Shown in pieces: positions 1 through 8,486 of a stretch of 64,000 bases of DNA. The DNA is taken from contig JAEWRY010000020.1 in NCBI GenBank assembly GCA_023459875.1, positions 1 through 64,000 of the forward strand, given 5' to 3'. The stretch's first letter is position 1; each line of letters begins with the position of its first letter. This DNA comes from Bacillota bacterium. Lineage in GTDB: Bacteria > Bacillota > Clostridia > Oscillospirales > Oscillospiraceae. The position numbers and the translations under genes are program-made. The notes below the pieces were generated by a model, which saw only the letters and a list, made by a program, of their open reading frames with translations, had not been told where the DNA came from and did not search any database.

Positions 1-8
1 CAAATCAA

Positions 9-112
9 AACGGACAGTCATCAATGTATCTGAAGCAGCAAAACAGTGCTGTTTTGCTGCCCGAAAGGGCATTTTTTGCCCTTTCGGTGAATGCGATGCG
101 GAAATCGCATTT
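9..112. repeat. Three consecutive hairpins downstream of rlmH
   Basis: Three back-to-back inverted repeats fill the space after the rlmH stop codon. The first has arms GCAGCAAAACA/TGTTTTGCTGC, the second CCGAAAGGGCA/TGCCCTTTCGG around a T-rich loop, and the third ATGCGAT/ATCGCAT. The middle one, or the set, may end rlmH transcription (minus strand), but no clear uridine tract follows. No gene is seen in the first 124 bases. Confidence 0.5.
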
Positions 113-124
113 GTTCAGTGGACA

Positions 125-607
125 TTATTTATGATATTTTGAGCCTTCGTTGATTTTAAATGCACGGTATACCTGTTCCAGTACCATAATCCTGGCCAGA
201 TGATGGGGAAAGGTCATGGGGGACATGGAAAGCCGCAGATGGGCGGCCTCCTTGACGGCGGGGTGAAGCCCATAGGAGCCGCCGATGACAAAAACCAGCG
301 CGGAAATACCATCCACCGTCTGCCGCGTCAGCCAGGACGCCAGATCCTCGCTGGAAAATGCCTCGCCCTCCACACAGAGGGCGGCGACACGGGAATTTTT
401 AAGGATCTTTGCCTGAAGGGCAGCTCCTTCCCTGGCAAGCGCGGCCTCGATCTGAGCGCCGGAGGGATTTTCCGGCAGCTTTTCTTCGGGAAGCTGGGTT
501 ACCGTGATTTTGCAGAAAGAGGAAAGGCGCTTCACATATTCCGCCTCCGCGGCTGTCCAGAACGCTTCCTTCAGCTTGCCCACGCAGAGAATTTGAATGG
601 TCACCAT
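125..607 (-). CDS. rlmH: 23S rRNA pseudouridine-1915 N3-methyltransferase RlmH
   Basis: RlmH methylates N3 of pseudouridine 1915 in helix 69 of 23S rRNA, using SAM and acting on assembled 70S ribosomes in the cytoplasm. The 160-residue length is normal for this SPOUT-fold family. The C-terminal half shows the family signature: GGSYGLHP, then FPHHLARIMVLEQVYRA and a terminal SKYHK. The ATG has an AAAGGA ribosome site about 8 bases upstream. It lies 13 bases downstream of the WalJ-like gene on the same strand and is probably co-transcribed with it. In Bacillus, rlmH also lies close to the wal operon, so this neighbourhood is a conserved remnant. Confidence 0.95.
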   Translation of the reverse strand: MVTIQILCVGKLKEAFWTAAEAEYVKRLSSFCKITVTQLPEEKLPENPSGAQIEAALAREGAALQAKILKNSRVAALCVEGEAFSSEDLASWLTRQTVDGISALVFVIGGSYGLHPAVKEAAHLRLSMSPMTFPHHLARIMVLEQVYRAFKINEGSKYHK

Positions 608-620
608 ACCCCGGTTCCTT

Positions 621-1403
621 TCAGACCAAATAGACGGGGCCCGGTTCGCACCGGGGCGCCACCGAGAGCAGGGCGTCGCTCCCCAGGGCGGAGAGCTTCG
701 CCTTCACCGTGTCGTAGGCGCGCTGGGGAGAGTTGTTTTCCTGAGAGAGATGGGCCAGCACCACCCTGCGGGCGCCGCGGGAAACGCAGGCACAGGCGAG
801 ATCGGCCCCCGCGTCGTTGGAGAGGTGGCCGTGGTCGCCCAGAATCCGCAGCTTCAGAAATTGGGGATAGGAGCCCGAGCGCAGCCAGTCCGGATCGTGG
901 TTGGTCTCCACCACCAGAAGGTCGCAGTTCGCCGCACCTTCGAGCACCTCCGCTGTGACAATGCCCAGATCGGTCACCACGGCGCACCGGCGCTTTCCGT
1001 CGGTTACGGAATAACCCACGCTCCCCGGCGCGTCGTGAAGAGTGGGGAAAGAGGATACTTCCAGGCCGCCGATTGAAAAGCAGTCGCCCGGAGAAAAAGA
1101 ACGCAGCAAATCCTCGATGGCGGCAATCCGGTAGCAGAGCTGCTGGCCGGCAGGTGCGCTGGCATAAACGGGAAGCGCGTGGTGCCTGGTGAAGGTAGTA
1201 AGTCCCGCAACATGGTCGGAATGATCGTGGGTAATAAGTATGCCCGATAGCTCTCGGGGTTCGATGCCCAGCGTCTTCAGGCTTTTTTCAATCCTCCGGG
1301 CCGAAATGCCCGCGTCCACCAACAGGTGGGTGCTCCCGTCGGAGAGAAGCAGGCAGTTGCCGGAGGAGCCGCTGGATAATGTGGTTAACGATAACAAGCG
1401 CAT
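621..1403 (-). CDS. walJ: WalJ/YycJ-like metallo-beta-lactamase-fold hydrolase
   Basis: Cytoplasmic MBL-fold protein of the YycJ/WalJ family, a DNA-processing exonuclease-like hydrolase linked to coordination of cell division with replication in Firmicutes. The zinc motif ITHDHSDHVAGL lies near the N-terminus, and the start LSSGSSGNC is typical of the family. Length about 260 residues is usual. I place the start at the ATG of MRLLSL. AGGAG lies only two bases before it, so the TTG two codons later, with normal spacing, is a plausible alternative. In Bacillus walJ is the last gene of walRKHIJ. Here it is separate from the walRK operon, on the opposite strand and beside rlmH. Confidence 0.85.
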   Translation of the reverse strand: MRLLSLTTLSSGSSGNCLLLSDGSTHLLVDAGISARRIEKSLKTLGIEPRELSGILITHDHSDHVAGLTTFTRHHALPVYASAPAGQQLCYRIAAIEDLLRSFSPGDCFSIGGLEVSSFPTLHDAPGSVGYSVTDGKRRCAVVTDLGIVTAEVLEGAANCDLLVVETNHDPDWLRSGSYPQFLKLRILGDHGHLSNDAGADLACACVSRGARRVVLAHLSQENNSPQRAYDTVKAKLSALGSDALLSVAPRCEPGPVYLV

Positions 1404-1424
1404 CTCTCCTACTGACAGACTAAA

Positions 1425-1454
1425 ACCGGGCGGCGGCATTCGCCGCCGCCCGGT
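1425..1454 (-). terminator. Rho-independent terminator of murA
   Basis: A 13-bp perfect GC-rich stem (arm ACCGGGCGGCGGC) with a 4-base loop lies just after the murA stop. It is followed on the minus strand by TTTT. It separates murA from the downstream walJ-rlmH pair. Confidence 0.85.
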
Positions 1455-1464
1455 GAGACCATAC

Positions 1465-2769
1465 TTAAATAACGTTGCTGCGCGGCTCGGCTTCGGGGAC
1501 TTCCTCCGCCCGGATATCCGCCCCCACGCCCGAAAGCTTTTCTATGAGATTCTCGTAGCCCCGCTCGATATGGTGGACCTGGTCGATTTCCGTGGTGCCC
1601 TCGGCCGCCAGCCCGGCGATGACCATGGCCGCACCGGCCCGCAGGTCGCAGGCGCACAGAGGCGCGCCGGTCAGGTGGTCCACGCCCTGGATCACAGCGA
1701 CTTTCCCGTCCACCTGGATGTGGGCGCCCATCCGGCGGAATTCATCCACGTAGCGGTAGCGGTTATCCCAAACGCCCTCGGTGAGTACGCTGGTGCCCTC
1801 GGCGAGGCACAGAACGGCGGCAATCTGAGGCTGCATATCGGTGGGGAAACCGGGATAAGGAAGGGTTTTTACGTTGGCCCGGGAAAGGGGGCCATCCCGC
1901 CGGACAACCACGGAGTCGTCCTCGTCCACCACCGTGACTCCCATTTCCACCAGCTTGGCGGAGATGCACTCCAGGTGCTTGGGGATAACGTTCGTGATGC
2001 GCACCTCTCCGCCCACGGCGGCCACGGCGGCCATGTAGGTGCCCGCCTCGATCTGGTCGGGGATGATGGAATAGGAACCGCCCCGCAGGCTCGGAACGCC
2101 GCGGATTTTGATAATGTCGGTGCCTGCGCCCATAATGTCGGCGCCCATGGAGTTAAGGAAGTTGGCCAGATCCACGATATGGGGCTCCTTGGCGGCATTT
2201 TCGATGACGGTGAGGCCCTGGGCTAATGTGGCCGCAAGCATCACGTTCATGGTGGCGCCCACCGAGACAATATCAAAATAGACCTGAACGCCGGTGAGGC
2301 AGCCGGAGGGGACGTCCGCGTGAATAAAGCCGTTCTTGACCTCCACATGTGCCCCCATGGCCTCAAACCCCTTGATGTGCTGGTCGATGGGACGGCCGCT
2401 GCCGCCGAAGTCGCAGCCACCGGGAAGGGGAACGATCCCACGGCCGAAGCGGCCCAGCAGGGCACCGATCAGGTAGTAGGAGGCCCGGATTTTTCTGGCC
2501 AGCTCATAGGGCACCTTGCGGTTGTGGATCCGGGAGCAGTCAATTTCCACCGTGTTCCGGTTCATTACGCTGACACGGGCGCCCAAAGACTGCAATATTT
2601 TCAAAACCAGCGTTACGTCGCTGATCTGCGGAATGTTTTCGATCCGGCACACGCCGTTCACAAGAAGCGCAGCGGGAATAATCGCGACAGCCGCGTTTTT
2701 CGCGCCGCTGATTTCTATCTCTCCATAAAGCGGATGCCCGCCATGGATGATATATTTTGTCAAATCCAC
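1465..2769 (-). CDS. murA: UDP-N-acetylglucosamine 1-carboxyvinyltransferase MurA
   Basis: MurA transfers enolpyruvate from PEP to UDP-GlcNAc, the first committed step of peptidoglycan synthesis in the cytoplasm; it is the fosfomycin target. The protein has the normal length (434 residues). It shows the SGAKNAAVA substrate loop near residue 21 and the catalytic cysteine (about Cys119) in LPGGCDFGG, which would predict fosfomycin sensitivity of the enzyme itself. The annotated GTG start has GAGGG almost touching it. A TTG two codons in (reading TKYIIHGG) has better spacing and may be the true start. It is apparently monocistronic, with its own promoter upstream and a strong terminator downstream. 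Confidence 0.95.
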   Translation of the reverse strand: MDLTKYIIHGGHPLYGEIEISGAKNAAVAIIPAALLVNGVCRIENIPQISDVTLVLKILQSLGARVSVMNRNTVEIDCSRIHNRKVPYELARKIRASYYLIGALLGRFGRGIVPLPGGCDFGGSGRPIDQHIKGFEAMGAHVEVKNGFIHADVPSGCLTGVQVYFDIVSVGATMNVMLAATLAQGLTVIENAAKEPHIVDLANFLNSMGADIMGAGTDIIKIRGVPSLRGGSYSIIPDQIEAGTYMAAVAAVGGEVRITNVIPKHLECISAKLVEMGVTVVDEDDSVVVRRDGPLSRANVKTLPYPGFPTDMQPQIAAVLCLAEGTSVLTEGVWDNRYRYVDEFRRMGAHIQVDGKVAVIQGVDHLTGAPLCACDLRAGAAMVIAGLAAEGTTEIDQVHHIERGYENLIEKLSGVGADIRAEEVPEAEPRSNVI

Positions 2770-2853
2770 ACCCTCTATCTCGCTGCGGCAGGGAGAAACC
2801 GCGCAGCAGTAATCATAGTAAGCCTACAAATATGACCATATTAAACCACTCAG

Positions 2854-2881
2854 ATTATATCACAGGTATTTTTAAAATCAA
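2854..2881 (-). promoter_or_regulatory. Predicted sigma-A promoter of murA
   Basis: On the minus strand, TTGATT (-35) and TATAAT (-10) are separated by 16 bases, upstream of murA in an AT-rich gap. Good match to the vegetative consensus. Predicted from sequence only. Confidence 0.6.
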
Positions 2882-2984
2882 AATAAAATTTTAATAAGTT
2901 TTCTGAAAAATCCCGCCGAAAACAGTATGCCCAAACAGGAGAAAAAGGAAACAAAACCGTAAGGATTTGGACCGGGAAAATCAG

Positions 2985-3013
2985 TTGGCAGAGGAAATAA
3001 ATTGTGATATACT
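2985..3013 (+). promoter_or_regulatory. Predicted sigma-A promoter of the Nudix gene
   Basis: TTGGCA and TATACT with a 17-base spacer lie 36 bases before the ATG of the Nudix hydrolase. This divergent promoter and the murA promoter share the 280-base gap. Confidence 0.65.
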
Positions 3014-3049
3014 AAGAAAACAATTTTAATATTTGCGGGAGTACATATC

Positions 3050-3583
3050 ATGGATTTGACGGAAACAATGTTGGAGAGCAAGCTGGTATATCAGGGCCGT
3101 ATCGTTACCGTACAGATGGACAGGGTAACGCTGCCCAACGGCAAGGATGCCAGGAGAGAAGTCGTGAAGCATCCCGGAGGCGTGGCTGTGCTTCCCCTGT
3201 TGGAAAACAGAGAGGTTGTCATGGTGCGGCAGTACAGGTATCCCTTCTCCATGGTAACGCTGGAGGTTCCTGCCGGCAAGCTGGAGTACGGGGAAAACCC
3301 CCGTGAGTGCGCCCTGCGGGAACTGGAAGAGGAGGTCGGCCTGGTCCCCGACGAACTTACGGAAATGGGGATGATCTATCTGTCTCCCGGTTTCTGTGAC
3401 GAGGTTCTGCATCTATATTTGGCCCGCGGGCTCAGGCAGGTGCCGCGTCATCCCGACGAGGACGAATTTCTGGAGGTCTGTTCCATCCCGCTGGATACGC
3501 TTTCCGAGCAGGTGATGAAGGGCGAGATCAAAGATGCGAAAACCGTCACTGCGATTCTGAAGACGAAGATGCTCCTCGACTGA
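3050..3583 (+). CDS. Nudix hydrolase, ADP-ribose pyrophosphatase-like
   Basis: Cytoplasmic Nudix enzyme that probably hydrolyses ADP-ribose to AMP and ribose-5-phosphate (housecleaning). The complete Nudix box is present: G at the start of GKLEYGE, then RE and EE in RELEEEVGL, which bind the catalytic metals. The upstream strand QYRYPF and the following LSPGFCDE are typical of the ADPRase (NudF/YqkG) subfamily, as is the 177-residue length. A GGGAG ribosome site precedes the ATG. It has its own promoter and precedes the wal operon by about 80 bases. Substrate assignment is by family resemblance only. Confidence 0.85.
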   Translation: MDLTETMLESKLVYQGRIVTVQMDRVTLPNGKDARREVVKHPGGVAVLPLLENREVVMVRQYRYPFSMVTLEVPAGKLEYGENPRECALRELEEEVGLVPDELTEMGMIYLSPGFCDEVLHLYLARGLRQVPRHPDEDEFLEVCSIPLDTLSEQVMKGEIKDAKTVTAILKTKMLLD

Positions 3584-3661
3584 CTTATACTTCATAGAAG
3601 CAGATGAAAACAGCGGAAAAAAACAGCCGTCTTGATTTCCGTTTCAAAAGGAGGCGCGGAT

Positions 3662-4369
3662 ATGGCTAAAACGATCCTTGTTGTGGAGGATGAAAAAAAC
3701 ATTGTGGATATCCTGAGCTACAATCTGACTCACGAGGGATATCATACTTTGGAGGCTTACGACGGCGAGACGGGACTCCGGCTCGCGATGGAGCAGGATC
3801 CTGATTTGATCCTGCTTGATTTGATGCTTCCTCGGATGAACGGATTTGACGTATGCCACCGCCTGAGAGAGGCGGGAAAAAGCGTTCCCATTATCATGCT
3901 GACCGCCCGGGAGGAAGAGACCGATAAGGTGTTCGGCCTGGAGCTCGGCGCGGACGATTATATTACCAAGCCTTTTTCCATGCGGGAACTGCTGGCGCGT
4001 GTGGGCGCAAACATCCGGCGCAGCGGCATGGCTCCGCCTCAGGCTACCGCCGGGTCGGCGGCAGGAAAACGCATGGAGTTCGGCAGACTCTCCATCGATC
4101 AGGAGCAGTCTATGGTGTATAAGGATGACCGCCCCCTGGAACTTTCCCAGCGGGAATATGAGCTGATCCGGTTCTTGGCCGCCAACGCGGGCAAGGCGTT
4201 TTCCAGAGAAGCTCTGATGGAAAAAGTCTGGAACTACGACGGATATGTCGGCGATGTCCGCGCGGTGGATGTAGCCGTGCGGCGTCTGCGGGAGAAACTG
4301 GAGGACGACCCGGCCAACCCCCGGTTTATCATCACCAGGCGGGGATTAGGGTATCTCTTTATGGAATGA
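3662..4369 (+). CDS. walR: WalR-like response regulator (OmpR/PhoB family)
   Basis: Transcription factor of the WalRK (YycFG) cell-wall homeostasis system. The receiver domain (about residues 3-117) has acidic pocket VVEDE and phospho-acceptor Asp53 in LLDLMLPRMNG, plus the switch Thr and Lys in MLTAREEE and TKPF. A winged-helix DNA-binding domain ends in RGLGYLFME. I start at the ATG after AAAGGAGG; a longer in-frame reading upstream is unlikely. It is followed by its kinase and by yycH and yycI, the diagnostic context for WalR rather than PhoP. 235 residues is normal. Confidence 0.88.
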   Translation: MAKTILVVEDEKNIVDILSYNLTHEGYHTLEAYDGETGLRLAMEQDPDLILLDLMLPRMNGFDVCHRLREAGKSVPIIMLTAREEETDKVFGLELGADDYITKPFSMRELLARVGANIRRSGMAPPQATAGSAAGKRMEFGRLSIDQEQSMVYKDDRPLELSQREYELIRFLAANAGKAFSREALMEKVWNYDGYVGDVRAVDVAVRRLREKLEDDPANPRFIITRRGLGYLFME

Positions 4370-4409
4370 GAGCAAACTACATAATACAGGAGAGAAGGTG
4401 CCATAAGCC

Positions 4410-6191
4410 GTGTTTAGAAGCCTGCATATGAAGCTGGTGCTTATCATGGTGCTGCTTATTATGTCACTTATGACGGTGGTAGGCGCCTTTCTCATTAACT
4501 CCGTGGTGGGATTTTACCTGGACGATTTCCATACTCAGATGGTGGATGTGTTCGGAAACGACACCCAGTTTGTCCGCGACCTGAGGGAGGCGACCGAAGG
4601 GGAGGCCAATGGGGTAGTTGCGCTTCAGAATGTTCTCAACTCCAACCTGGGCTCGCTGGGCGTTAACGGCCGGAACCGCAATTATGCCATTCTGGACGGC
4701 AACACAGGCGCCTATCTTGCAGGGTCCAACGACGAAATGGCGGATAGTCTGGAGATGACCCCTAACCTTCTTGCCGCGCTCAGCCAGCGCGAGGTGGGCT
4801 CGGAGAGCGACGTGACCGCGGACTATATGGATGTTGCCATCCCCATCACCCGTGGCAGCACGCCCTACATTATTTATATCCGCGACAACCGTCAGACCGT
4901 CCAGGACCTCAATAACGAGCTCTTTATGCTGATTATTGAGGCGCTGATCTTCGGCCTTGTCATTTCCGTGCTGCTGTCCTTCCTGCTGTCCAAAACCATG
5001 ATTACTCCCATCGAGCGGCTCACCGACGGCGCGAAGCGGGTGGCCGAGGGCGATTTTTCGCGAAAAATCGAGGTAAGCTCCAAGGATGAGATCGGCGTTC
5101 TCACCAACACCTTCAACAATATGGCGCGCCAGCTTCAGGAGACCCTGCAGGAAGTGGAAAACGAGCGCAACAAGCTGGGCACGCTTTTCCTGCACATGAC
5201 CGACGGCGTGGTGGCCTTTAACCGGGACGGGGTCGTCATCCATTCCAATCCCGCCGCAGAAGAGATGCTTGACCGCCCGGTTACCGTAGGCGGAGACGCA
5301 AACTATGATTTGCTGTTCGGCGGCCTGTATCCCCTGGCGTCCGTCCTGGACGCACCTCAGCCCGGTTATTTGGAGGGGGAGAAGGAAATTTCCGGCCGCA
5401 GTCTGGAACTGCTGCTTGCCCCCTTCGACCGGGAAAGCCAGGGAGGCGTGCTGGTGGTGATCCGCGACGTGACAACCCAGCGCAAGACGGAGGAAATGCG
5501 GCGGGAATTTGTGGCAAACGTTTCCCATGAGCTCCGCACACCCCTTACTAATATCCGCAGTTATGCCGAGACGCTCTCGGACAGCTCCGATTTGCCCCCC
5601 GATATGGAAAAGCATTTTCTTGGGGTGATATTAAACGAAAGCGACCGGATGACCCACATCGTTCAGGACCTGCTGACCCTTTCCCGGTTCGACTCGGGCC
5701 GCAGCGAGATTAAATTATCAGTTTTTCCCTTTGAGGAGGCCATCCGGGATATTTATAATGCCGTCCTTATGGATGCCCAGCGCCACAGGCACACGCTGGA
5801 GCTGGAGCTCTCCGGCGATCTGCCGGACATTACCGGCGACCGGGAAAGGATTCTCCAGGTCATGATGAATGTGGTCTCCAATTCCATTAAATATACGCCC
5901 GACGGCGGGCTGATCATCATACGCGCCGGCCGTAAGGATCCCAACGTATGGATGGAGGTACAGGATAACGGAATTGGAATTCCAAAGGAAGACCGCTCCC
6001 GTATTTTCGAGCGTTTTTATCGGGTGGATAAGGCCCGTTCCCGGGAGTCGGGAGGGACCGGTCTGGGCCTTTCCATTGCCAAGGAGATCATAGACCGGCA
6101 CAAAGGATCGATCGGTCTGGTGGACCGGGAGGGCCCGGGGGTTACCGTTCGCATGGAGCTGAAGATTGCGGGGCCGGGCAATGAAGGGTAA
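4410..6191 (+). CDS. walK: WalK-like sensor histidine kinase
   Basis: Membrane kinase partner of WalR. Domain order: TM1 (about residues 9-28), an extracytoplasmic region of roughly 130 residues, TM2 (about 172-195), HAMP, a PAS domain (TDGVVAFNRDGVV), then HisKA with phospho-accepting His373 in NVSHELRTPL. The HATPase domain has the N box NVVSNSIKYTPDGG and glycine-rich DNGIGIP and GTGLGLSI. At 593 residues it matches WalK. It starts at a GTG with GGAGAAGG-like ribosome site. Its last 11 bases overlap the start of yycH, so translation is probably coupled. Confidence 0.88.
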   Translation: MFRSLHMKLVLIMVLLIMSLMTVVGAFLINSVVGFYLDDFHTQMVDVFGNDTQFVRDLREATEGEANGVVALQNVLNSNLGSLGVNGRNRNYAILDGNTGAYLAGSNDEMADSLEMTPNLLAALSQREVGSESDVTADYMDVAIPITRGSTPYIIYIRDNRQTVQDLNNELFMLIIEALIFGLVISVLLSFLLSKTMITPIERLTDGAKRVAEGDFSRKIEVSSKDEIGVLTNTFNNMARQLQETLQEVENERNKLGTLFLHMTDGVVAFNRDGVVIHSNPAAEEMLDRPVTVGGDANYDLLFGGLYPLASVLDAPQPGYLEGEKEISGRSLELLLAPFDRESQGGVLVVIRDVTTQRKTEEMRREFVANVSHELRTPLTNIRSYAETLSDSSDLPPDMEKHFLGVILNESDRMTHIVQDLLTLSRFDSGRSEIKLSVFPFEEAIRDIYNAVLMDAQRHRHTLELELSGDLPDITGDRERILQVMMNVVSNSIKYTPDGGLIIIRAGRKDPNVWMEVQDNGIGIPKEDRSRIFERFYRVDKARSRESGGTGLGLSIAKEIIDRHKGSIGLVDREGPGVTVRMELKIAGPGNEG

Positions 6192-7539
6192 ATACCGCCG
6201 GGCTTTGGAAACGGGGAAAACAATCCTTATTGTTCTGCTTACGCTGTCAGCTGTTTTTTTGGCGGGGCAGACAAAGATTTACTCCTCGGCGCCGGCTTCC
6301 CAGCAAAGCGGCTGGCTGGGATTTGTGACAAACTTATTTGCCCCTCTTGGGAACAGCGGGGCGGGAAACAATCCGGAACAGACCGGAAAAGAGAGCCGCC
6401 TGCTGCCGGTACGCCTGGCTGTTCGCAACGAGGACGGATGTTACGGAGTCCAGTATAATACCCAGGCGGCGAGCGACGATTTCGAGCTTCGGCTGGGCAC
6501 CTTGCTGGGAGACGCCCTGGCCGACGCGGGAACCCCTTTCGAGGTGTCTGAGGCTGTGTGGAGGGAGGCACTGGGAAAGACCCACCCGGCAGTCTATTAT
6601 GATTTTATGAGCAGTATTCCTCTTTCCGCTCTCTCTTCCTGGCTGACCGGCGGGGAAAATGCGTATCTTACGGGATCTGTCCGGAGACTGGTTCTGGCAT
6701 CGGGAAACGGAGCGGCAATTCTATACTATGAGGACACGGGAAGCGGTAAGTTTTATGCCTGCTCCACGCCGGAAAACACCCTGGTACGGCTGACCGACAC
6801 AGTTAAAAATTATGTGCCCAACAACGCTTCCTTTGCCTTCCAGAACGAGGAGCAGTTTGGGAAGCTGGATCCCTATGACATGCTGCTGCCCACTACTCCC
6901 ACTCCAGCCGTTTTTGAAGTCTCCAATCCCATCAGTTTCACGGGAGAATCGGGCGACACGCAAAACAAGCTGCTCAAGGCGCTTTCCTTCCATCCGCAGA
7001 CCAGCTCGGGTTATCAGGCGCCTGATGCCTGGGTTGTGCGGGAGGGAACGGACAACTTGCGAATCAGCGATAACGGAACAGTCACCTTCCATTCTTCCGA
7101 CGCTGCCGATCCACGTTACCCGGTTTCCGGCTCGGCGCAGCCGGACGAAGGAGAAATTCTGGAGGCGGCCTATGACCTGGCCGAGGACAGCATCGGGCTC
7201 TGGTGCGGTGAGGCGCAGATCTATTATGAGGGAACGGAAGCTCTGGAGGACGGAACCACAGCGCTTTATTTCAGCTACGTGCTGGACGGAGCGGTGGTAA
7301 AGCTTTATGAGGACGGATATGCCGCGCGTTTTGTAATAAGGGATAACTATATTTCGGATTTTGTTCTCCACTTCCGCGAGTATAGGGCAACCGGAGAGAC
7401 AACCATTCTCCTTCCCGAGCTTCAGGCAACGGCCGCTATGGATGCGCTTGGCCTCACAAAAAGCGAACTGACCCTCTGTTACCAGGACGGCGGGAAGAGC
7501 CAGGTCGTCGCAGGCTGGGTGGCAAAACAACTCGTTTGA
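6181..7539 (+). CDS. yycH: YycH-like regulator of WalK
   Basis: Membrane-anchored extracytoplasmic protein that in Firmicutes contacts WalK and tunes its activity. A single N-terminal TM (about residues 14-30, ILIVLLTLSAVFLAG) is followed by a long extracellular part with no catalytic motifs. Sequence conservation is low, as expected for YycH. The assignment rests on size (452 residues), topology and position between walK and a recognisable yycI. The start is the ATG of MKGKYRRALE inside the end of walK. Confidence 0.75.
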   Translation: MKGKYRRALETGKTILIVLLTLSAVFLAGQTKIYSSAPASQQSGWLGFVTNLFAPLGNSGAGNNPEQTGKESRLLPVRLAVRNEDGCYGVQYNTQAASDDFELRLGTLLGDALADAGTPFEVSEAVWREALGKTHPAVYYDFMSSIPLSALSSWLTGGENAYLTGSVRRLVLASGNGAAILYYEDTGSGKFYACSTPENTLVRLTDTVKNYVPNNASFAFQNEEQFGKLDPYDMLLPTTPTPAVFEVSNPISFTGESGDTQNKLLKALSFHPQTSSGYQAPDAWVVREGTDNLRISDNGTVTFHSSDAADPRYPVSGSAQPDEGEILEAAYDLAEDSIGLWCGEAQIYYEGTEALEDGTTALYFSYVLDGAVVKLYEDGYAARFVIRDNYISDFVLHFREYRATGETTILLPELQATAAMDALGLTKSELTLCYQDGGKSQVVAGWVAKQLV

Positions 7540-7582
7540 AAGCGGCAGTGAACAAATCGTGTGAGACGGAGGTGCCGGCAAG

Positions 7583-8410
7583 GTGGAGTGGTCAAAAATA
7601 AAAAATATCATTCTGCTGATGCTGGTCACCGTCAATATCTTTTTGCTGGTGTTGATGATTTCCCGCCAGGTGAAAAGTGACCGTTATACGGAAGTTGCCA
7701 GGCAGTCGGCGATAGACGTGCTGAAGCAAAACGGGATCTTGGCGGATAAGGCTCAGATTCCCTGGGAGAAATCCCTTTCTCCCCTGACGATGTCCCGGGA
7801 TACCGAGCAGGAGAAAAAAGCCGCCGACGCGCTTCTTGGAGCATGCGCTCAATCCGGGCAAGGGGGAGTATACCGTTATACCGGGGAAAAAGGAACCGTT
7901 CAGTTCTCCCGCAGCGGAGAATTCTCCGCTGTCTTTTCAGCGGATGCATACCCCCTGAACGGTGCCAAAGCGGAGGACCATGCCCTGAAGTTCCTCTCCC
8001 TCGTAGGCTTTCAGGGGGAAGTTACCGGCGTGGTGCGTCAGGGGGACAGTATTTCCGTGAGCGTAAGGCAGCTTTTCGAGGGCGTTCCGGTGTTTTCCTG
8101 CGTAGCTACCCTGGTTTACGATCGAGACTGTCTCGTCAGCATCAGCGACGGGAGCCGCCGTCTTACCGGTACGCCCGCGAAAGCGGAGGGAACCCAGCCG
8201 CTTTCGATGGTGACCGTATTAATGCGCTTCCTGGAGGGAACCAATGAACTGGGAGACGTGTGTACTTCCCTGGAGAGCATTACGGCGGGGTATTCCTTTA
8301 CCTCCGGCCTTGCGGACCCCATCACCCTGACCCCAACCTGGCACATCACCACCGACATCGGAAAGTATTACCTCAATGGTGTAACGGGAAAATTGGAAAG
8401 AGCGGAATAA
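7583..8410 (+). CDS. yycI: YycI-like regulator of WalK
   Basis: Partner of YycH; together they form a membrane complex that modulates WalK. It begins with the family hallmark MEWSKIKNIILLMLV, one N-terminal TM (about residues 7-25), and then an extracellular region ending in a YycI-type WHITTDIGKYYLNG strand. GTG start with GGAGG about 10 bases upstream. It closes the walRK-yycH-yycI operon; the usual fifth gene (walJ) is absent here and lies upstream on the other strand. 275 residues is normal. Confidence 0.82.
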   Translation: MEWSKIKNIILLMLVTVNIFLLVLMISRQVKSDRYTEVARQSAIDVLKQNGILADKAQIPWEKSLSPLTMSRDTEQEKKAADALLGACAQSGQGGVYRYTGEKGTVQFSRSGEFSAVFSADAYPLNGAKAEDHALKFLSLVGFQGEVTGVVRQGDSISVSVRQLFEGVPVFSCVATLVYDRDCLVSISDGSRRLTGTPAKAEGTQPLSMVTVLMRFLEGTNELGDVCTSLESITAGYSFTSGLADPITLTPTWHITTDIGKYYLNGVTGKLERAE

Positions 8411-8432
8411 TTATTATATTTTAAAATATGTA

Positions 8433-8461
8433 TTGAATTCCTAGTAATCCTATGGTATTAT
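8433..8461 (+). promoter_or_regulatory. Promoter with Rrf2/CymR-like sequence before the Rrf2 gene
   Basis: TTGAAT and TATTAT with a 17-base spacer. The spacer contains CCTAGTAAT, and TATAGG overlaps and follows the -10, forming an imperfect inverted arrangement resembling Rrf2-family operators. This suggests autoregulation of the downstream rrf2-nifS-nifU genes. Confidence 0.5.
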
Positions 8462-8486
8462 AGGGGCGAAAGAAGGAGAGATATCT

